Assembly (NCBI GenBank): GCA_025363715.1
Contig: JANYLR010000009.1
Span: 1 to 45,071, forward strand
Reading direction: 5' to 3'
Length of the DNA: 45,071 nucleotides
DNA from: Holophagaceae bacterium
GTDB taxonomy: Bacteria > Acidobacteriota > Holophagae > Holophagales > Holophagaceae
Shown here one piece after another: positions 1 through 7,249 of the stretch (its first letter is position 1; every line of letters begins with the position of its first letter). The notes below the pieces were generated by a model. That model saw only the letters and a program-made list of their open reading frames with translations, did not search any database and had not been told where the DNA came from. Both the position numbers and the translations under genes were made by a program.

Positions 1-129
1 GATCTCCACCTGGATTCCACCTACATCGAAGAGCTTCGGTCGTTTTGTCATCACCCATTGGGTGATACCATGAACCCACTAAGTTCCAACTATGGCGCTG
101 GTTTCAACGAATTTCTTGAACTCGGATGA
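1..129 (+). other. open reading frame entering from the left edge (3' end only), unrecognised
   Basis: Frame 1 is open from the first base to a TGA at 127-129 and would encode the last 42 residues of a protein. No domain is recognisable. It converges on, and overlaps by 26 bp, the end of the truncated moaA. A competing reading exists on the opposite strand: an ATG at 51-49 opens a frame beginning MTKRPKLFDVGG that runs off the window edge, in the same direction as the aor-moaA genes. Only one of the two can be expected to be real, and neither can be settled from this fragment. What matters is that the sequence left of about 145 does not continue moaA. Confidence 0.25.
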
Positions 130-736
130 TTAGGTCAGGCTCAATGAAACGCACGTGCAGTGGATAGTCGATCGAAAGCTTCGCGAAGCCAAGCAGGTCC
201 TGCTCGAGCGAACGCACGACGACTACATTGAGCTTGATGGGGTCGAACCCGACCTTCAACGCTGCCTTGATACCGGCGAGTGCATCTTGAAGCCTGCCAC
301 CGCGAGTGATCCGTGCGTAGACAGCGGGATCGAGTGAGTCGAGGCTGATGTTCACGCGAGTAAGTCCAGCCGTTTTCAGGTCACGAGCGTACTGTGCCAG
401 CAGCGTTCCATTTGTCGTGAGCGCAATGGCCTCCAAGCCCGGGATCCTGCGAAGCCGGCTCACGAGTTTTACAACGCCTTTCCGGACGAGGGGCTCGCCA
501 CCGGTCAATCGAATCTTGGAGATGCCCTCCTGAACCGCGATCACGGCGAAGCGCTCGATCTCTTCGAACGACAGGATCTCGTCGTGGGCCTTACAGACCA
601 CGCCTTCGGCTGGCATGCAGTAGATGCAGCGCAGGTTGCAGCGGTCCGTCAGACTGATCCGCAAGTAGTCGACATGGCGCCCGAAGCGGTCGGCAGCCAT
701 CATGACAGCCGATCTCATTTTGGAGATTTCGTTCAC
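104..736 (-). pseudogene. moaA: truncated moaA (GTP 3',8-cyclase), N-terminal two thirds only
   Basis: MoaA is the radical-SAM enzyme that converts GTP to 3',8-cyclo-GTP in the first step of molybdopterin synthesis, which the neighbouring aldehyde oxidoreductase would need. The reading frame has the DRFGRHVDYLRISLTDRCN start of the family, the radical-SAM cluster motif CNLRCIYC and the GGEPL SAM-binding motif. It stops at 210 residues, whereas MoaA is about 330. Homology ends exactly at the conserved VRFIE (around base 145); the last eleven residues are unrelated. The C-terminal domain with the second Fe-S cluster that binds GTP is therefore absent. The start is taken as the GTG at 736, with AAAGGA eight bases upstream; an ATG at 718 is possible. 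A gene lacking the GTP-binding cluster should not be active alone, so I call it a pseudogene. Another moaA elsewhere in the genome is likely. Confidence 0.8.
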
Positions 737-776
737 CCTTCGGATCCTTTCAGGAAATCAGGACGGAAATGACTGA

Positions 777-917
777 AGTGATGATCCAGTTCGCGGTCAT
801 CCCAAGGCAGAACCTTCGATCCAACCAGGCGACCTTGTGTCCCCCTGGGTCATCGCAAAACCCATCGCGGATGACGCTGCCACCTATGACGACCTATCTC
901 GCCTGATTGACCATTAA
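777..917 (+). pseudogene. protein-like open fragment between moaA and the DUF1097 gene, unrecognised
   Basis: From 777 to a TAA at 915-917 the plus strand reads as plausible protein, including the stretch PGDLVSPWVIAKPI followed by DDAATYDDLSRLIDH and the stop. It has no start codon of its own; an in-frame TGA lies at 774. An ATG at 769 opens a different frame (MTEVMIQFAVIP), so the two could be halves of a frameshifted gene. The composition looks like real coding sequence and a hairpin follows the stop directly. I do not recognise the family, and it may be only a remnant. Confidence 0.25.
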
Positions 918-949
918 TGAGTCCGTATCCTTGGGCGATACGGACTCAT
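917..949. terminator. perfect 13-bp inverted repeat, hairpin
   Basis: ATGAGTCCGTATC (917-929) is repeated in exact inverted form at 937-949, with a 7-nt loop CTTGGGC. It sits immediately after the stop at 917 and downstream of the DUF1097 gene on the other strand. There is no clear T-run on either side, so it is a terminator-like hairpin or a protein-binding palindrome rather than a textbook intrinsic terminator. Confidence 0.5.
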
Positions 950-997
950 GGTTGGTCACGGACAAGCCTGCCCAAGCGGCGGGCCGGCCCGAGTGGT

Positions 998-1513
998 TCA
1001 GGACGCTTTGGTCGCCGCCGCGCCCAACTTGGCCGAGGCGGTCATTGCTGCGCCCAACTTGGCGGAGGCAAAGCCGAACACTGTTCCGGCAACGATGGAG
1101 AGGATCGTGGGCACAATGGCCTTGGCTGGGGCGACCCCTTTTAGCAGGATCAGACCAGCGATCGAGGCGAAACCATAGACGGATGCCGGGATCGTCTCCA
1201 GCAAGCCGACATGCGCAGCCAGCACGAGCACCGCAGCACCGATGCCCACCGCGACCGGGGCTGCCAGACTGCCCAGCATACCCAACTGCCCTGCCAGCAG
1301 GACCGACAGGGCGCCAACGATTGCACCGAACGACATGCAGATCACGGTTTTCTTAGCGGCTTCCATGTCACCACCGGAATGGAAGAAACAAGCCCACGCG
1401 ATGAAGCATTGCCATATCTGCATCACCATGGCCGCGAGGGGGCCAAGGAAAAGCCAGGTTGCGCCAACGGCGAGCACACCGATGGATAAGGCCAAAGCAA
1501 TTAGTGCTGGCAT
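998..1513 (-). CDS. DUF1097 family inner-membrane protein
   Basis: A 171-residue, very hydrophobic protein with about five membrane segments, resembling the DUF1097 family (Escherichia coli YcdZ is a member). The function of the family is unknown; members are small polytopic proteins. The start ATG at 1513 is preceded by AAGGGG at a 7-nt spacing. The gene lies between the outer-membrane protein gene and moaA, in the same direction as aor, so it may belong to the aor transcription unit. Its C-terminus is unusual: the segment ASAKLGAA occurs twice in succession, encoded by a near-perfect 20-bp direct repeat (1020-1039 and 1050-1069). A role in transport of a substrate or product of the aldehyde oxidoreductase is a guess from position only. 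Confidence 0.75.
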   Translation of the reverse strand: MPALIALALSIGVLAVGATWLFLGPLAAMVMQIWQCFIAWACFFHSGGDMEAAKKTVICMSFGAIVGALSVLLAGQLGMLGSLAAPVAVGIGAAVLVLAAHVGLLETIPASVYGFASIAGLILLKGVAPAKAIVPTILSIVAGTVFGFASAKLGAAMTASAKLGAAATKAS

Positions 1514-1600
1514 GATATATCCCCTTGGTAAAGGTGCTATTCGGTTTGGTTTTCTGAAGAATGCAAGGCAGGACTGTCCTCAGACCTGCTCGCCGCTCAT

Positions 1601-2512
1601 CTAGAACGCGTAGTGGGCGCTCACGACGAACCCGCCGCCAAAACCGAGCTTGGGGCCTGGGGTGCCGTTGAAGGTATTCGCGCCCGCATTCGTGTAGGCC
1701 ACCGCGGCCGTGAACTGCTTGCTGGCGAAGTACGCAACGTGCACGTTGTAGTAGTCGGCATCCTGGTATTTGGTGCTGCCCGTGCCGTACGATGGACCCG
1801 TCCGGTACTCAACACCGATGCCGAGCCAGCTGGTCGGAATCACGTCGATGTTGCCATAGTAGATCATGTCGCGTTCTTTATTGAAGCCGATCGCGCCGGT
1901 CACCTGTTCCTGCGTCGACTGCGCTCCGGCGGAGAACAGCACGGTCACTGGCAGCTGGGTGACGAGCTTGGTGGCGACCAGGTAGTAGTCGTACCCGTCG
2001 CTCTTGGTGGTGCCGCTGACGGGGAATGTGGTGTTCTTATGCTTCACGCCGAGCGAGACGGCGGGGACCCACGTCGAACCACCGGCGTTCTCGTTCACGA
2101 CGAGAAGCTTGGCGCCGAAGGTATTCTTGTGGATGTTCAGCACCTTATCAATAGCAAGGGTCTCGAACCCGTACGACACCTCGACCCGCTTGCCAAAGGA
2201 CGTCGCCATCCCGTACGTGGTCCAGTCGATCTTGGAATCGGTCAGGCCCACGTACCACATGCCGACAGCGGGCTTGGCGACGAACGAGTCCGCCGTGGGG
2301 GTTCCAGCCAGGTAGGCCAGCGGGTTGAAGGCGATGCCGCCGACGCCATCGAGACCAACCAGTGGCGCTCCGGCGTGAGCCGCGCCGCTAGACAGGAAGG
2401 CCAGCACACCCACAGCGGTCATGGATGTTCTCTTTATCAGGCCGGTGAGGCTATCTGCCTTGGCCGGGAACTTGGCTTCGGTGCAAAGTGCTTTGAGAGA
2501 GGGGAAGGCCAT
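1601..2512 (-). CDS. putative outer-membrane protein (DUF3034-like)
   Basis: A 303-residue exported protein. A basic region followed by a hydrophobic stretch (about residues 14-30) and AHA/GA looks like a signal-peptidase I site. The mature part begins with a GGIAFNPLAYL segment and then consists of alternating short hydrophobic strands rich in Tyr, Gly and Thr, ending in the aromatic terminus HYAF. That is the pattern of an outer-membrane beta-barrel. The overall pattern reminds me of the DUF3034 family, but that assignment is tentative. The ATG at 2512 is chosen because AAGGAG lies six bases upstream; an upstream ATG at 2560 has no such site. It is the third gene downstream of the aor promoter, which suggests a porin or uptake role for the aldehyde or its precursor. 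That role is inference. Confidence 0.7.
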   Translation of the reverse strand: MAFPSLKALCTEAKFPAKADSLTGLIKRTSMTAVGVLAFLSSGAAHAGAPLVGLDGVGGIAFNPLAYLAGTPTADSFVAKPAVGMWYVGLTDSKIDWTTYGMATSFGKRVEVSYGFETLAIDKVLNIHKNTFGAKLLVVNENAGGSTWVPAVSLGVKHKNTTFPVSGTTKSDGYDYYLVATKLVTQLPVTVLFSAGAQSTQEQVTGAIGFNKERDMIYYGNIDVIPTSWLGIGVEYRTGPSYGTGSTKYQDADYYNVHVAYFASKQFTAAVAYTNAGANTFNGTPGPKLGFGGGFVVSAHYAF

Positions 2513-2665
2513 TAGGATCTCCTTGTGAAAATGAGGGGGGTGGAATAGCGGAGATGGCATCGGGCCTTTTCAGACACAAATTGGCCCGGCGCCACAGGGA
2601 CGACCAATGGAATTTGGGATGTCTTACTAGTTACGGATTTGGGAGGAGGCGATCCTCCACCCGGA

Positions 2666-2696
2666 GGCCAGGGGTGAGCTGGCTCACCGCCCGGCC
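2666..2696. terminator. hairpin between moaD-like and outer-membrane protein genes
   Basis: GGTGAG (2673-2678) and CTCACC (2683-2688) form a perfect stem with a 4-nt loop, extended by outer GGCC/GGCC pairs at 2666-2669 and 2693-2696. No T-run follows. In the 260-bp gap between the two genes it could attenuate read-through from aor-moaD or stabilise an RNA end. The rest of this gap (2513-2772) shows no gene, and I see no convincing promoter in it. Confidence 0.35.
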
Positions 2697-2772
2697 CTCA
2701 GGGAAGGGATCTAGAGAGGATCTGCTGGGAGTTGGATTGGGCTTATCGCGAACTTGCGGAAATCACAGAAAC

Positions 2773-3006
2773 CTACCCACCCCCCACAAGAGGGAAAAGA
2801 GCCAGGGTGTTGCCTTCCTGTAGAAGTTGGTCAAGGGACGCGTGCTCCCCATTCACCATGACGATTCCCATCTCGCCCAGCCGAAAACCCAGGCTCAGAA
2901 TCACCGTTCGACAGTCGGTACTCGGGGGCAACTCATACTTTTCCTCCTTGAACCGGCCATTCCGGAAATGGGCAAAAAGCTTGATCGTGATGGTGATGGA
3001 ATCCAC
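2773..3006 (-). CDS. MoaD/ThiS-family sulfur carrier protein
   Basis: A 77-residue ubiquitin-like protein. It starts with the strand ITITIKLFAHFR, contains the internal GEMGIVMVNGE segment and ends in ...FPLVGGG. A C-terminal Gly-Gly is adenylated and thiocarboxylated in this family to carry sulfur to the pterin dithiolene. A terminal tail of three Gly is slightly unusual. The gene follows aor directly: the aor TAG at 3010-3008 and a GTG start at 3006 are separated by one base, implying one transcript and coupled translation. An ATG at 3039 would give 88 residues overlapping aor by 32 bp; I prefer GTG because family members begin just before the first beta-strand. Dedicated MoaD-like proteins beside aldehyde oxidoreductases are common and probably serve tungstopterin supply. 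Confidence 0.85.
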   Translation of the reverse strand: MDSITITIKLFAHFRNGRFKEEKYELPPSTDCRTVILSLGFRLGEMGIVMVNGEHASLDQLLQEGNTLALFPLVGGG

Positions 3007-3007
3007 G

Positions 3008-4738
3008 CTAGAAATTCCAGAAGGCGTCGATTTCCTCATCCGTGAAATCCCACACGGCCTGGTGCGGTGCGACTGGGTTGGTTTTGAAGAATTCCGGCAA
3101 CCGGTCGTGGGCGCTGGTCAACCCGGCGGCGAGGTTGAAATTCCGTTCGGTCTTCAGGATGTTCTTCCCCAGGGAGACCACATCGTCACCGGTCAGCTCT
3201 GCGCCGTAGCGGGCGTTGAGCATGTCGATCAGGGCCGGCAGGCACTCGGGAATGTCCAGGGCGGGGAAAGCGATGAAGATGCACATGCCGGTGGAATCGA
3301 TGGCAGCGGTGGCAATCTGCAGGTTCCGGGAAAGCTCCACTTGGCCGTCCTTTTTCAAGGGATCCACCTGGCCACCCACATTGAGGATGTTCGTGGCGAT
3401 GGTATAGCCGGCGGTATGATCCGCACCCATGGGGCTGGTGCAGTAGGTGATGCCGATTCCCTTCACCGAACGGGGATCGTAAGCGGGAATGCCCTGGTTC
3501 TTTACCACGGGAACCTTGGTCATGCTGTAGGTACGTCCGACGGATCCTGCACCTGAACCGATGATCCGGCCGAGGGGCGTTCCCTTCCCGATCTCATCGC
3601 GGAGGATGCGGACCACCTCCTTGCCATCGCCAAAGGGCAGGATGCCAGCTTCCATGGCCACCCCGAAGGCCACGGCGGTCTCGATGGAATCAATGCCGAT
3701 GTCATCCATGATGCTGTCGGCCATGGCGATATCATCGAGATCCTTGATGCAGCAGTTGGCACCGAAGCCCCAGATGGTCTCGTATTCGAAACCGGACGTC
3801 AGGTAGTTGCCGTCTTTGTCGTTGTAGACCTGGGAACACTGAATGACGCAGCCAGCATGGCAACCGTGCCTGGGCTTGCCTCCCCGGGCCACGATGGTGT
3901 CATGCATGGTTTCCCCGGAGATGAGGTCGTGACCTTCGAACTGGCCATCGGTGAAATTCCGGGTCGGCAGGCCGCCCGCTTCATTGAGGATATTGACGAG
4001 GATGTTCGTGCCATAGGTAGGCAGGCCCTGTCCGCTCACGGGATGGTCCATCATCGCCTTCGTGAAAATGCGGGATGCGGCCTTGAACTTCTCGGGATCC
4101 GCGATCGTGATGCCGGGCGCCCCCTCATCATCGATGGCGATGAACTTGATCCGCTTGGAGCCCATGACGGCGCCCAGGCCCCCGCGGCCATGACTGCGGA
4201 GCTTCCCAGAAGGGTCCTTGACCGACATGTTCGCGGCTGTGAGCAGCTTCTCGCCAGCAGGGCCGATGCAGATCACCCCCGTCTTCTTGCCGAGGAGCGA
4301 CTGGATGGCCTCGACGACGGCAAAATTACCTAAGCCCAGGAGTCCGCGTTCTTCCTGGAGGGTCACGCCGTTCTTGTCCAGCACCAGGGAGTACCAATTG
4401 TCGGTTGTGGGCATGCCTTCGATGATCAGGGCCTGGATTCCAAGGCGCGCGAACATCTGGGCAGCCGTGCCACCAACATTGCTTTCCTTGATTCCGCCGG
4501 TCAGCGGGCTTTTCGCACCCGCCGAGAGGCGGCCCGAGTTGGAAGCTGCGGTTCCAGACAGCAGGCCTGGCGCGAACACCAGCTTGTTATAAGGGCCAAG
4601 GGGATGGCAGGTGGGCTCGACTTCCTTCGCCACGATGGTCGAAGTGAGGGCCCGACCGCCGAGCCCAGCCCATTCAATAGGGGCAGTCTCCACTGAAGTG
4701 GTTAAGTCGGTCATGTTCACGCGCAGAATCTTGTCCAT
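3008..4738 (-). CDS. aor: aldehyde:ferredoxin oxidoreductase (tungsten/molybdenum bis-pterin enzyme)
   Basis: The 576-residue length is close to that of Pyrococcus-type AOR (about 605). These cytoplasmic enzymes oxidise aldehydes to carboxylic acids with ferredoxin (or run in reverse) using a tungsten or molybdenum bis-pterin and one 4Fe-4S cluster. Visible family features are the N-terminal GLGGRALTS and SGRLSAGAKSPLTGGIKESN segments that line the pterin, the RSHGRGGLGAVMGSKRIK segment, and the cluster cysteines CHAGCVIQC near residue 293, with a distal Cys in the STGMC segment. The separate FAD and ferredoxin-like subunits of the multi-subunit AOR of Aromatoleum are not nearby, so this is probably the single-subunit type. 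The substrate cannot be read from sequence. It is first in a minus-strand set with a moaD-like gene, an outer-membrane protein gene and a DUF1097 gene, and it is transcribed divergently from a sigma-54 activator. Confidence 0.92.
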   Translation of the reverse strand: MDKILRVNMTDLTTSVETAPIEWAGLGGRALTSTIVAKEVEPTCHPLGPYNKLVFAPGLLSGTAASNSGRLSAGAKSPLTGGIKESNVGGTAAQMFARLGIQALIIEGMPTTDNWYSLVLDKNGVTLQEERGLLGLGNFAVVEAIQSLLGKKTGVICIGPAGEKLLTAANMSVKDPSGKLRSHGRGGLGAVMGSKRIKFIAIDDEGAPGITIADPEKFKAASRIFTKAMMDHPVSGQGLPTYGTNILVNILNEAGGLPTRNFTDGQFEGHDLISGETMHDTIVARGGKPRHGCHAGCVIQCSQVYNDKDGNYLTSGFEYETIWGFGANCCIKDLDDIAMADSIMDDIGIDSIETAVAFGVAMEAGILPFGDGKEVVRILRDEIGKGTPLGRIIGSGAGSVGRTYSMTKVPVVKNQGIPAYDPRSVKGIGITYCTSPMGADHTAGYTIATNILNVGGQVDPLKKDGQVELSRNLQIATAAIDSTGMCIFIAFPALDIPECLPALIDMLNARYGAELTGDDVVSLGKNILKTERNFNLAAGLTSAHDRLPEFFKTNPVAPHQAVWDFTDEEIDAFWNF

Positions 4739-4782
4739 TGAGTTGCTCTCCAGGAAGGGGGTTGTTGTTGTCGCTCGAAAGA

Positions 4783-4798
4783 GGCAGGGGGCATGCCA
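4783..4798 (-). promoter_or_regulatory. sigma-54 (-24/-12) promoter candidate for aor
   Basis: Read on the minus strand the site is TGGCATGCCCCCTGCC. GG and GC are exactly 12 bases apart, as required for RpoN promoters (consensus TGGCAC-N5-TTGC). Transcription would begin near 4772, leaving about 34 nt before the aor ATG. The divergent neighbour is a sigma-54 activator, which makes the match more believable than the motif alone. Confidence 0.65.
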
Positions 4799-4904
4799 AA
4801 ATTCAAGCCGGGAGTGGCATACGAGATATGGCTATCCGAGAAGAGCTCCCTTGCTATTCTCAATTATGAAAAATAAGCTATTAATTCTTTATAATTGTGT
4901 TATG

Positions 4905-4920
4905 AGACAAAACAATGTCT
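4905..4920. promoter_or_regulatory. inverted repeat, possible activator-binding site
   Basis: AGACA (4905-4909) and TGTCT (4916-4920) form a perfect dyad with a 6-bp spacer. It lies about 140 bp upstream of the predicted aor start, a typical place for an enhancer bound by a sigma-54 activator, in an AT-rich stretch (4860-4990) quite unlike the GC-rich genes. A second dyad, TTGGT-N9-ACCAA at 4950-4968, lies closer to the activator gene and could serve autoregulation. Both are short and unproven. Confidence 0.35.
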
Positions 4921-5020
4921 TGTTCAAACGTGATACATCTTGATTTTTTTTGGTCAATTTTGTACCAATAAAGCACAAGATTAAACAAATCCATCGAATG
5001 GCTCGGCCTCTGGAGTGGAC

Positions 5021-7027
5021 ATGAATCGTTACAAATTGACCACTGCCACTGAAAAGTGGGTGATTTGGGATCGGTTCGTCAGGAGTGGGATCATCGAACC
5101 AGGCACGGTGGGGCCAGATCTGGAGGCCTCCTGGCGGCGTTGCCGAGCTGCGGGAGTCGACCCACTGGCCGATCGATCCACGGTGACGCTGGGTTCCGCT
5201 GCCTTCGCCGCACTGGCTGAACGCAAACACGACCTCATCCGAGCGGCCAAACCATTCATGGAGAACCTGCACCGCTTGGTAGCCGGTTCGAGCTTTGTGG
5301 TGCTGTTGTTCGATGAGCAGGGCTATCTGCTGGAGGCTGTCGGGAACACGGACCGGATCCTTGCCTCCCAAGACCTAAACCTGAACAAGGGCGCCCTCTG
5401 GGCCGAGGCGGAAGTGGGAACGAATGGAGCCGGGACGACGCTCGTTCTGGGGCGTCCCTTCCAGGTTTCAGGGGCGGAGCACTACTGCCGAAAGCACCAC
5501 CGATGGACCTGCTCCGGTGCCCCGATCCTCGATCCCCTGGGAAAGACCATCGGTCTGCTGGACATGACGGGTCCCGTGGATGCCATGCACATCCACACGC
5601 TTGGACTGGTGATGGCCGCCGTGGAGGCCATCCAGCATGAGCTTGAGCTGCGTCAGAAGAACCAGGAACTCACCTTGCTCAACAACCGGTTTGCCAACAT
5701 CCTCCAGAAAGTCACGGACGGAATCGTCGTACTGGAAGTCGATGGGACCATCAGCCAGATCAATCCAGTGGCTGAGCGCCTGTTGGCGGTCTCGAGCCAG
5801 CAGGCGACTGGCAAGCCGGTCAAGGAACTGATCCGAGACCTGGGTCCAGTCCGCGAACTCCTGGATTGGGGGAGAGAATTCCTGGATCGGGAGTTGGAAC
5901 TGAAATCTGGAAGGGGCGTCATTCAGTGCATCGCCAGCGGCAAGCCCATCCTGGATGAAGGCGGAGTAATCAAAGGGGCGGTGCTCTTTGTGAACCCCAT
6001 CAACAAGCTCAAGCTCCTCATCAACCGGTTCAGCGGCGCCCAGGCCACCTTCCGTTTCGAGGACATTCTGGGGCAGGGTGAGGGCCTCCGGCGTGCGGTC
6101 CAACTTGGGCAGTTGGCCTCGATGAATGAAAGCAACGTCCTGCTTACAGGAGAAAGCGGCACCGGCAAGGAGATGTTCGCCCACTCCATCCACAACCAGT
6201 CCGAACGTCGCCTCGGACCCTTCGTCGCCGTGAATTGCGGCGCCATCCCCCGTGAACTCATCGCAAGCGAACTGTTCGGCTACCAGGATGGGGCCTTCAC
6301 GGGGGCCTCCCGCGGTGGCCGCCCCGGGAAATTCGAACTCGCTAGCGGCGGAACCCTTTTCCTCGATGAGATCGGTGACATGCCTCTGGAGCAGCAGATC
6401 TCCCTGTTAAGGGTGCTCCAGGACCGTACCATCACGCGGCTTGGAGGAGATCGCCCCTTCGTCGTGGATGTCAGGATCATCTGTGCCACACACAAGGATC
6501 TTCGGGAGGAGGTGCGCAAGGGGACTTTTCGCCAGGACCTCTACTACCGCCTGAACGTCGCGATGATTAAACTCCCCCCTTTGAGAGATCATTCAGAGGA
6601 CATTCCAGAGTTGCTGAGTGCGTTCATACAGAAGTTCGCGACTCACAAGGGGGGCAAGCCATGGTCGGTGGATCCGCTCGTCATCCCCGCGATGCAAGGG
6701 TATCCCTGGCCCGGCAACATCCGGGAGTTCCAGAATGTGGTCGAGCGGATGGTCCATTCGGCGAAAGGCACGGTCATCGCCCTGGAGGAGGTGCCTGAGG
6801 AAGTTCTGCAGGGAATGGAGCCGCCATCCTTGGTGCCTGCCCCGGCGCTGCTTGTCCCTGCAGCAAGGCCGGCCAATGGGAACCTTCGGGAACACCTAAA
6901 GGAAGAGGAACGTGAGAACATCCAGACCTGCCTGCGAGCCAGCCGCGGAAACATATCCAAGGCCGCGCAGGAACTTGGGATGGCGCGGAACACCCTGTAC
7001 CGCAAAATCCAACAGCTCGGGCTCTGA
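5021..7027 (+). CDS. sigma-54-dependent transcriptional activator (AcoR-like)
   Basis: A 668-residue enhancer-binding protein. Residues 1-200 resemble the AcoR-type sensor region (the LEASWRRC start followed by a GAF-like domain). Residues about 220-330 form a PAS domain (the TDGIVVLEVDGTISQINPVAERLL segment). The AAA+ domain runs from about 340 to 575 with Walker A GESGTGKE (around 377), the sigma-54 contact loop GAFTGA (around 424) and Walker B GGTLFLDEIGD (around 443). The last 26 residues are a Fis-type helix-turn-helix. The ATG at 5021 has GGAG five bases upstream and is preferred over a GTG at 5015. The gene is divergent from aor, which carries a sigma-54 promoter, so it most likely activates the aor genes on sensing an aldehyde, alcohol or related compound. 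AcoR itself responds to acetoin and acetaldehyde; extending that signal to this protein is inference. Confidence 0.9.
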   Translation: MNRYKLTTATEKWVIWDRFVRSGIIEPGTVGPDLEASWRRCRAAGVDPLADRSTVTLGSAAFAALAERKHDLIRAAKPFMENLHRLVAGSSFVVLLFDEQGYLLEAVGNTDRILASQDLNLNKGALWAEAEVGTNGAGTTLVLGRPFQVSGAEHYCRKHHRWTCSGAPILDPLGKTIGLLDMTGPVDAMHIHTLGLVMAAVEAIQHELELRQKNQELTLLNNRFANILQKVTDGIVVLEVDGTISQINPVAERLLAVSSQQATGKPVKELIRDLGPVRELLDWGREFLDRELELKSGRGVIQCIASGKPILDEGGVIKGAVLFVNPINKLKLLINRFSGAQATFRFEDILGQGEGLRRAVQLGQLASMNESNVLLTGESGTGKEMFAHSIHNQSERRLGPFVAVNCGAIPRELIASELFGYQDGAFTGASRGGRPGKFELASGGTLFLDEIGDMPLEQQISLLRVLQDRTITRLGGDRPFVVDVRIICATHKDLREEVRKGTFRQDLYYRLNVAMIKLPPLRDHSEDIPELLSAFIQKFATHKGGKPWSVDPLVIPAMQGYPWPGNIREFQNVVERMVHSAKGTVIALEEVPEEVLQGMEPPSLVPAPALLVPAARPANGNLREHLKEEERENIQTCLRASRGNISKAAQELGMARNTLYRKIQQLGL

Positions 7028-7035
7028 GTTGCAGA

Positions 7036-7176
7036 CTTGACCAGGCCCACCACCTGCGGGACCTCGCCCTGGACACCTTCACCACCCGCCCCGAGGTGGC
7101 CCACATCCAGACCAGCCTCATCTTCGAATGCGCCAAAGGCAAGGTCATGCCGAACTACCGGAGACCGACGGGCTGA
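7036..7176 (+). pseudogene. remnant of an Lrp/AsnC-family regulator (C-terminal tail)
   Basis: Immediately after the activator stop, a frame reads LDQAHHLRDLALDTFTTRPE, then VAHIQTSLIFECAKGKVMPN, and ends at a TGA (7174-7176). This pattern (a helix with spaced Leu, a PEVAHIQTS turn, a beta-strand) matches the last strand-helix-strand of the AsnC/Lrp ligand-binding domain. The rest of the domain and the DNA-binding part are missing and there is no start codon. It is therefore a gene fragment left by deletion or recombination. The 73 bases from here to 7249 hold nothing recognisable. Confidence 0.55.
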
Positions 7177-7249
7177 GAGCCCAACCAGCCACCCGGCGGT
7201 TGGGCATGGGCATGGCGCCTTCGCATTCTATCTGTAGACCGGAATTCCA

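Noticed and set aside
4811..4829. Second TGGCA...GGCT motif considered as a plus-strand sigma-54 promoter for the activator gene
   Set aside because: The GG-GC distance is 15 bp instead of 12, so it does not fit.
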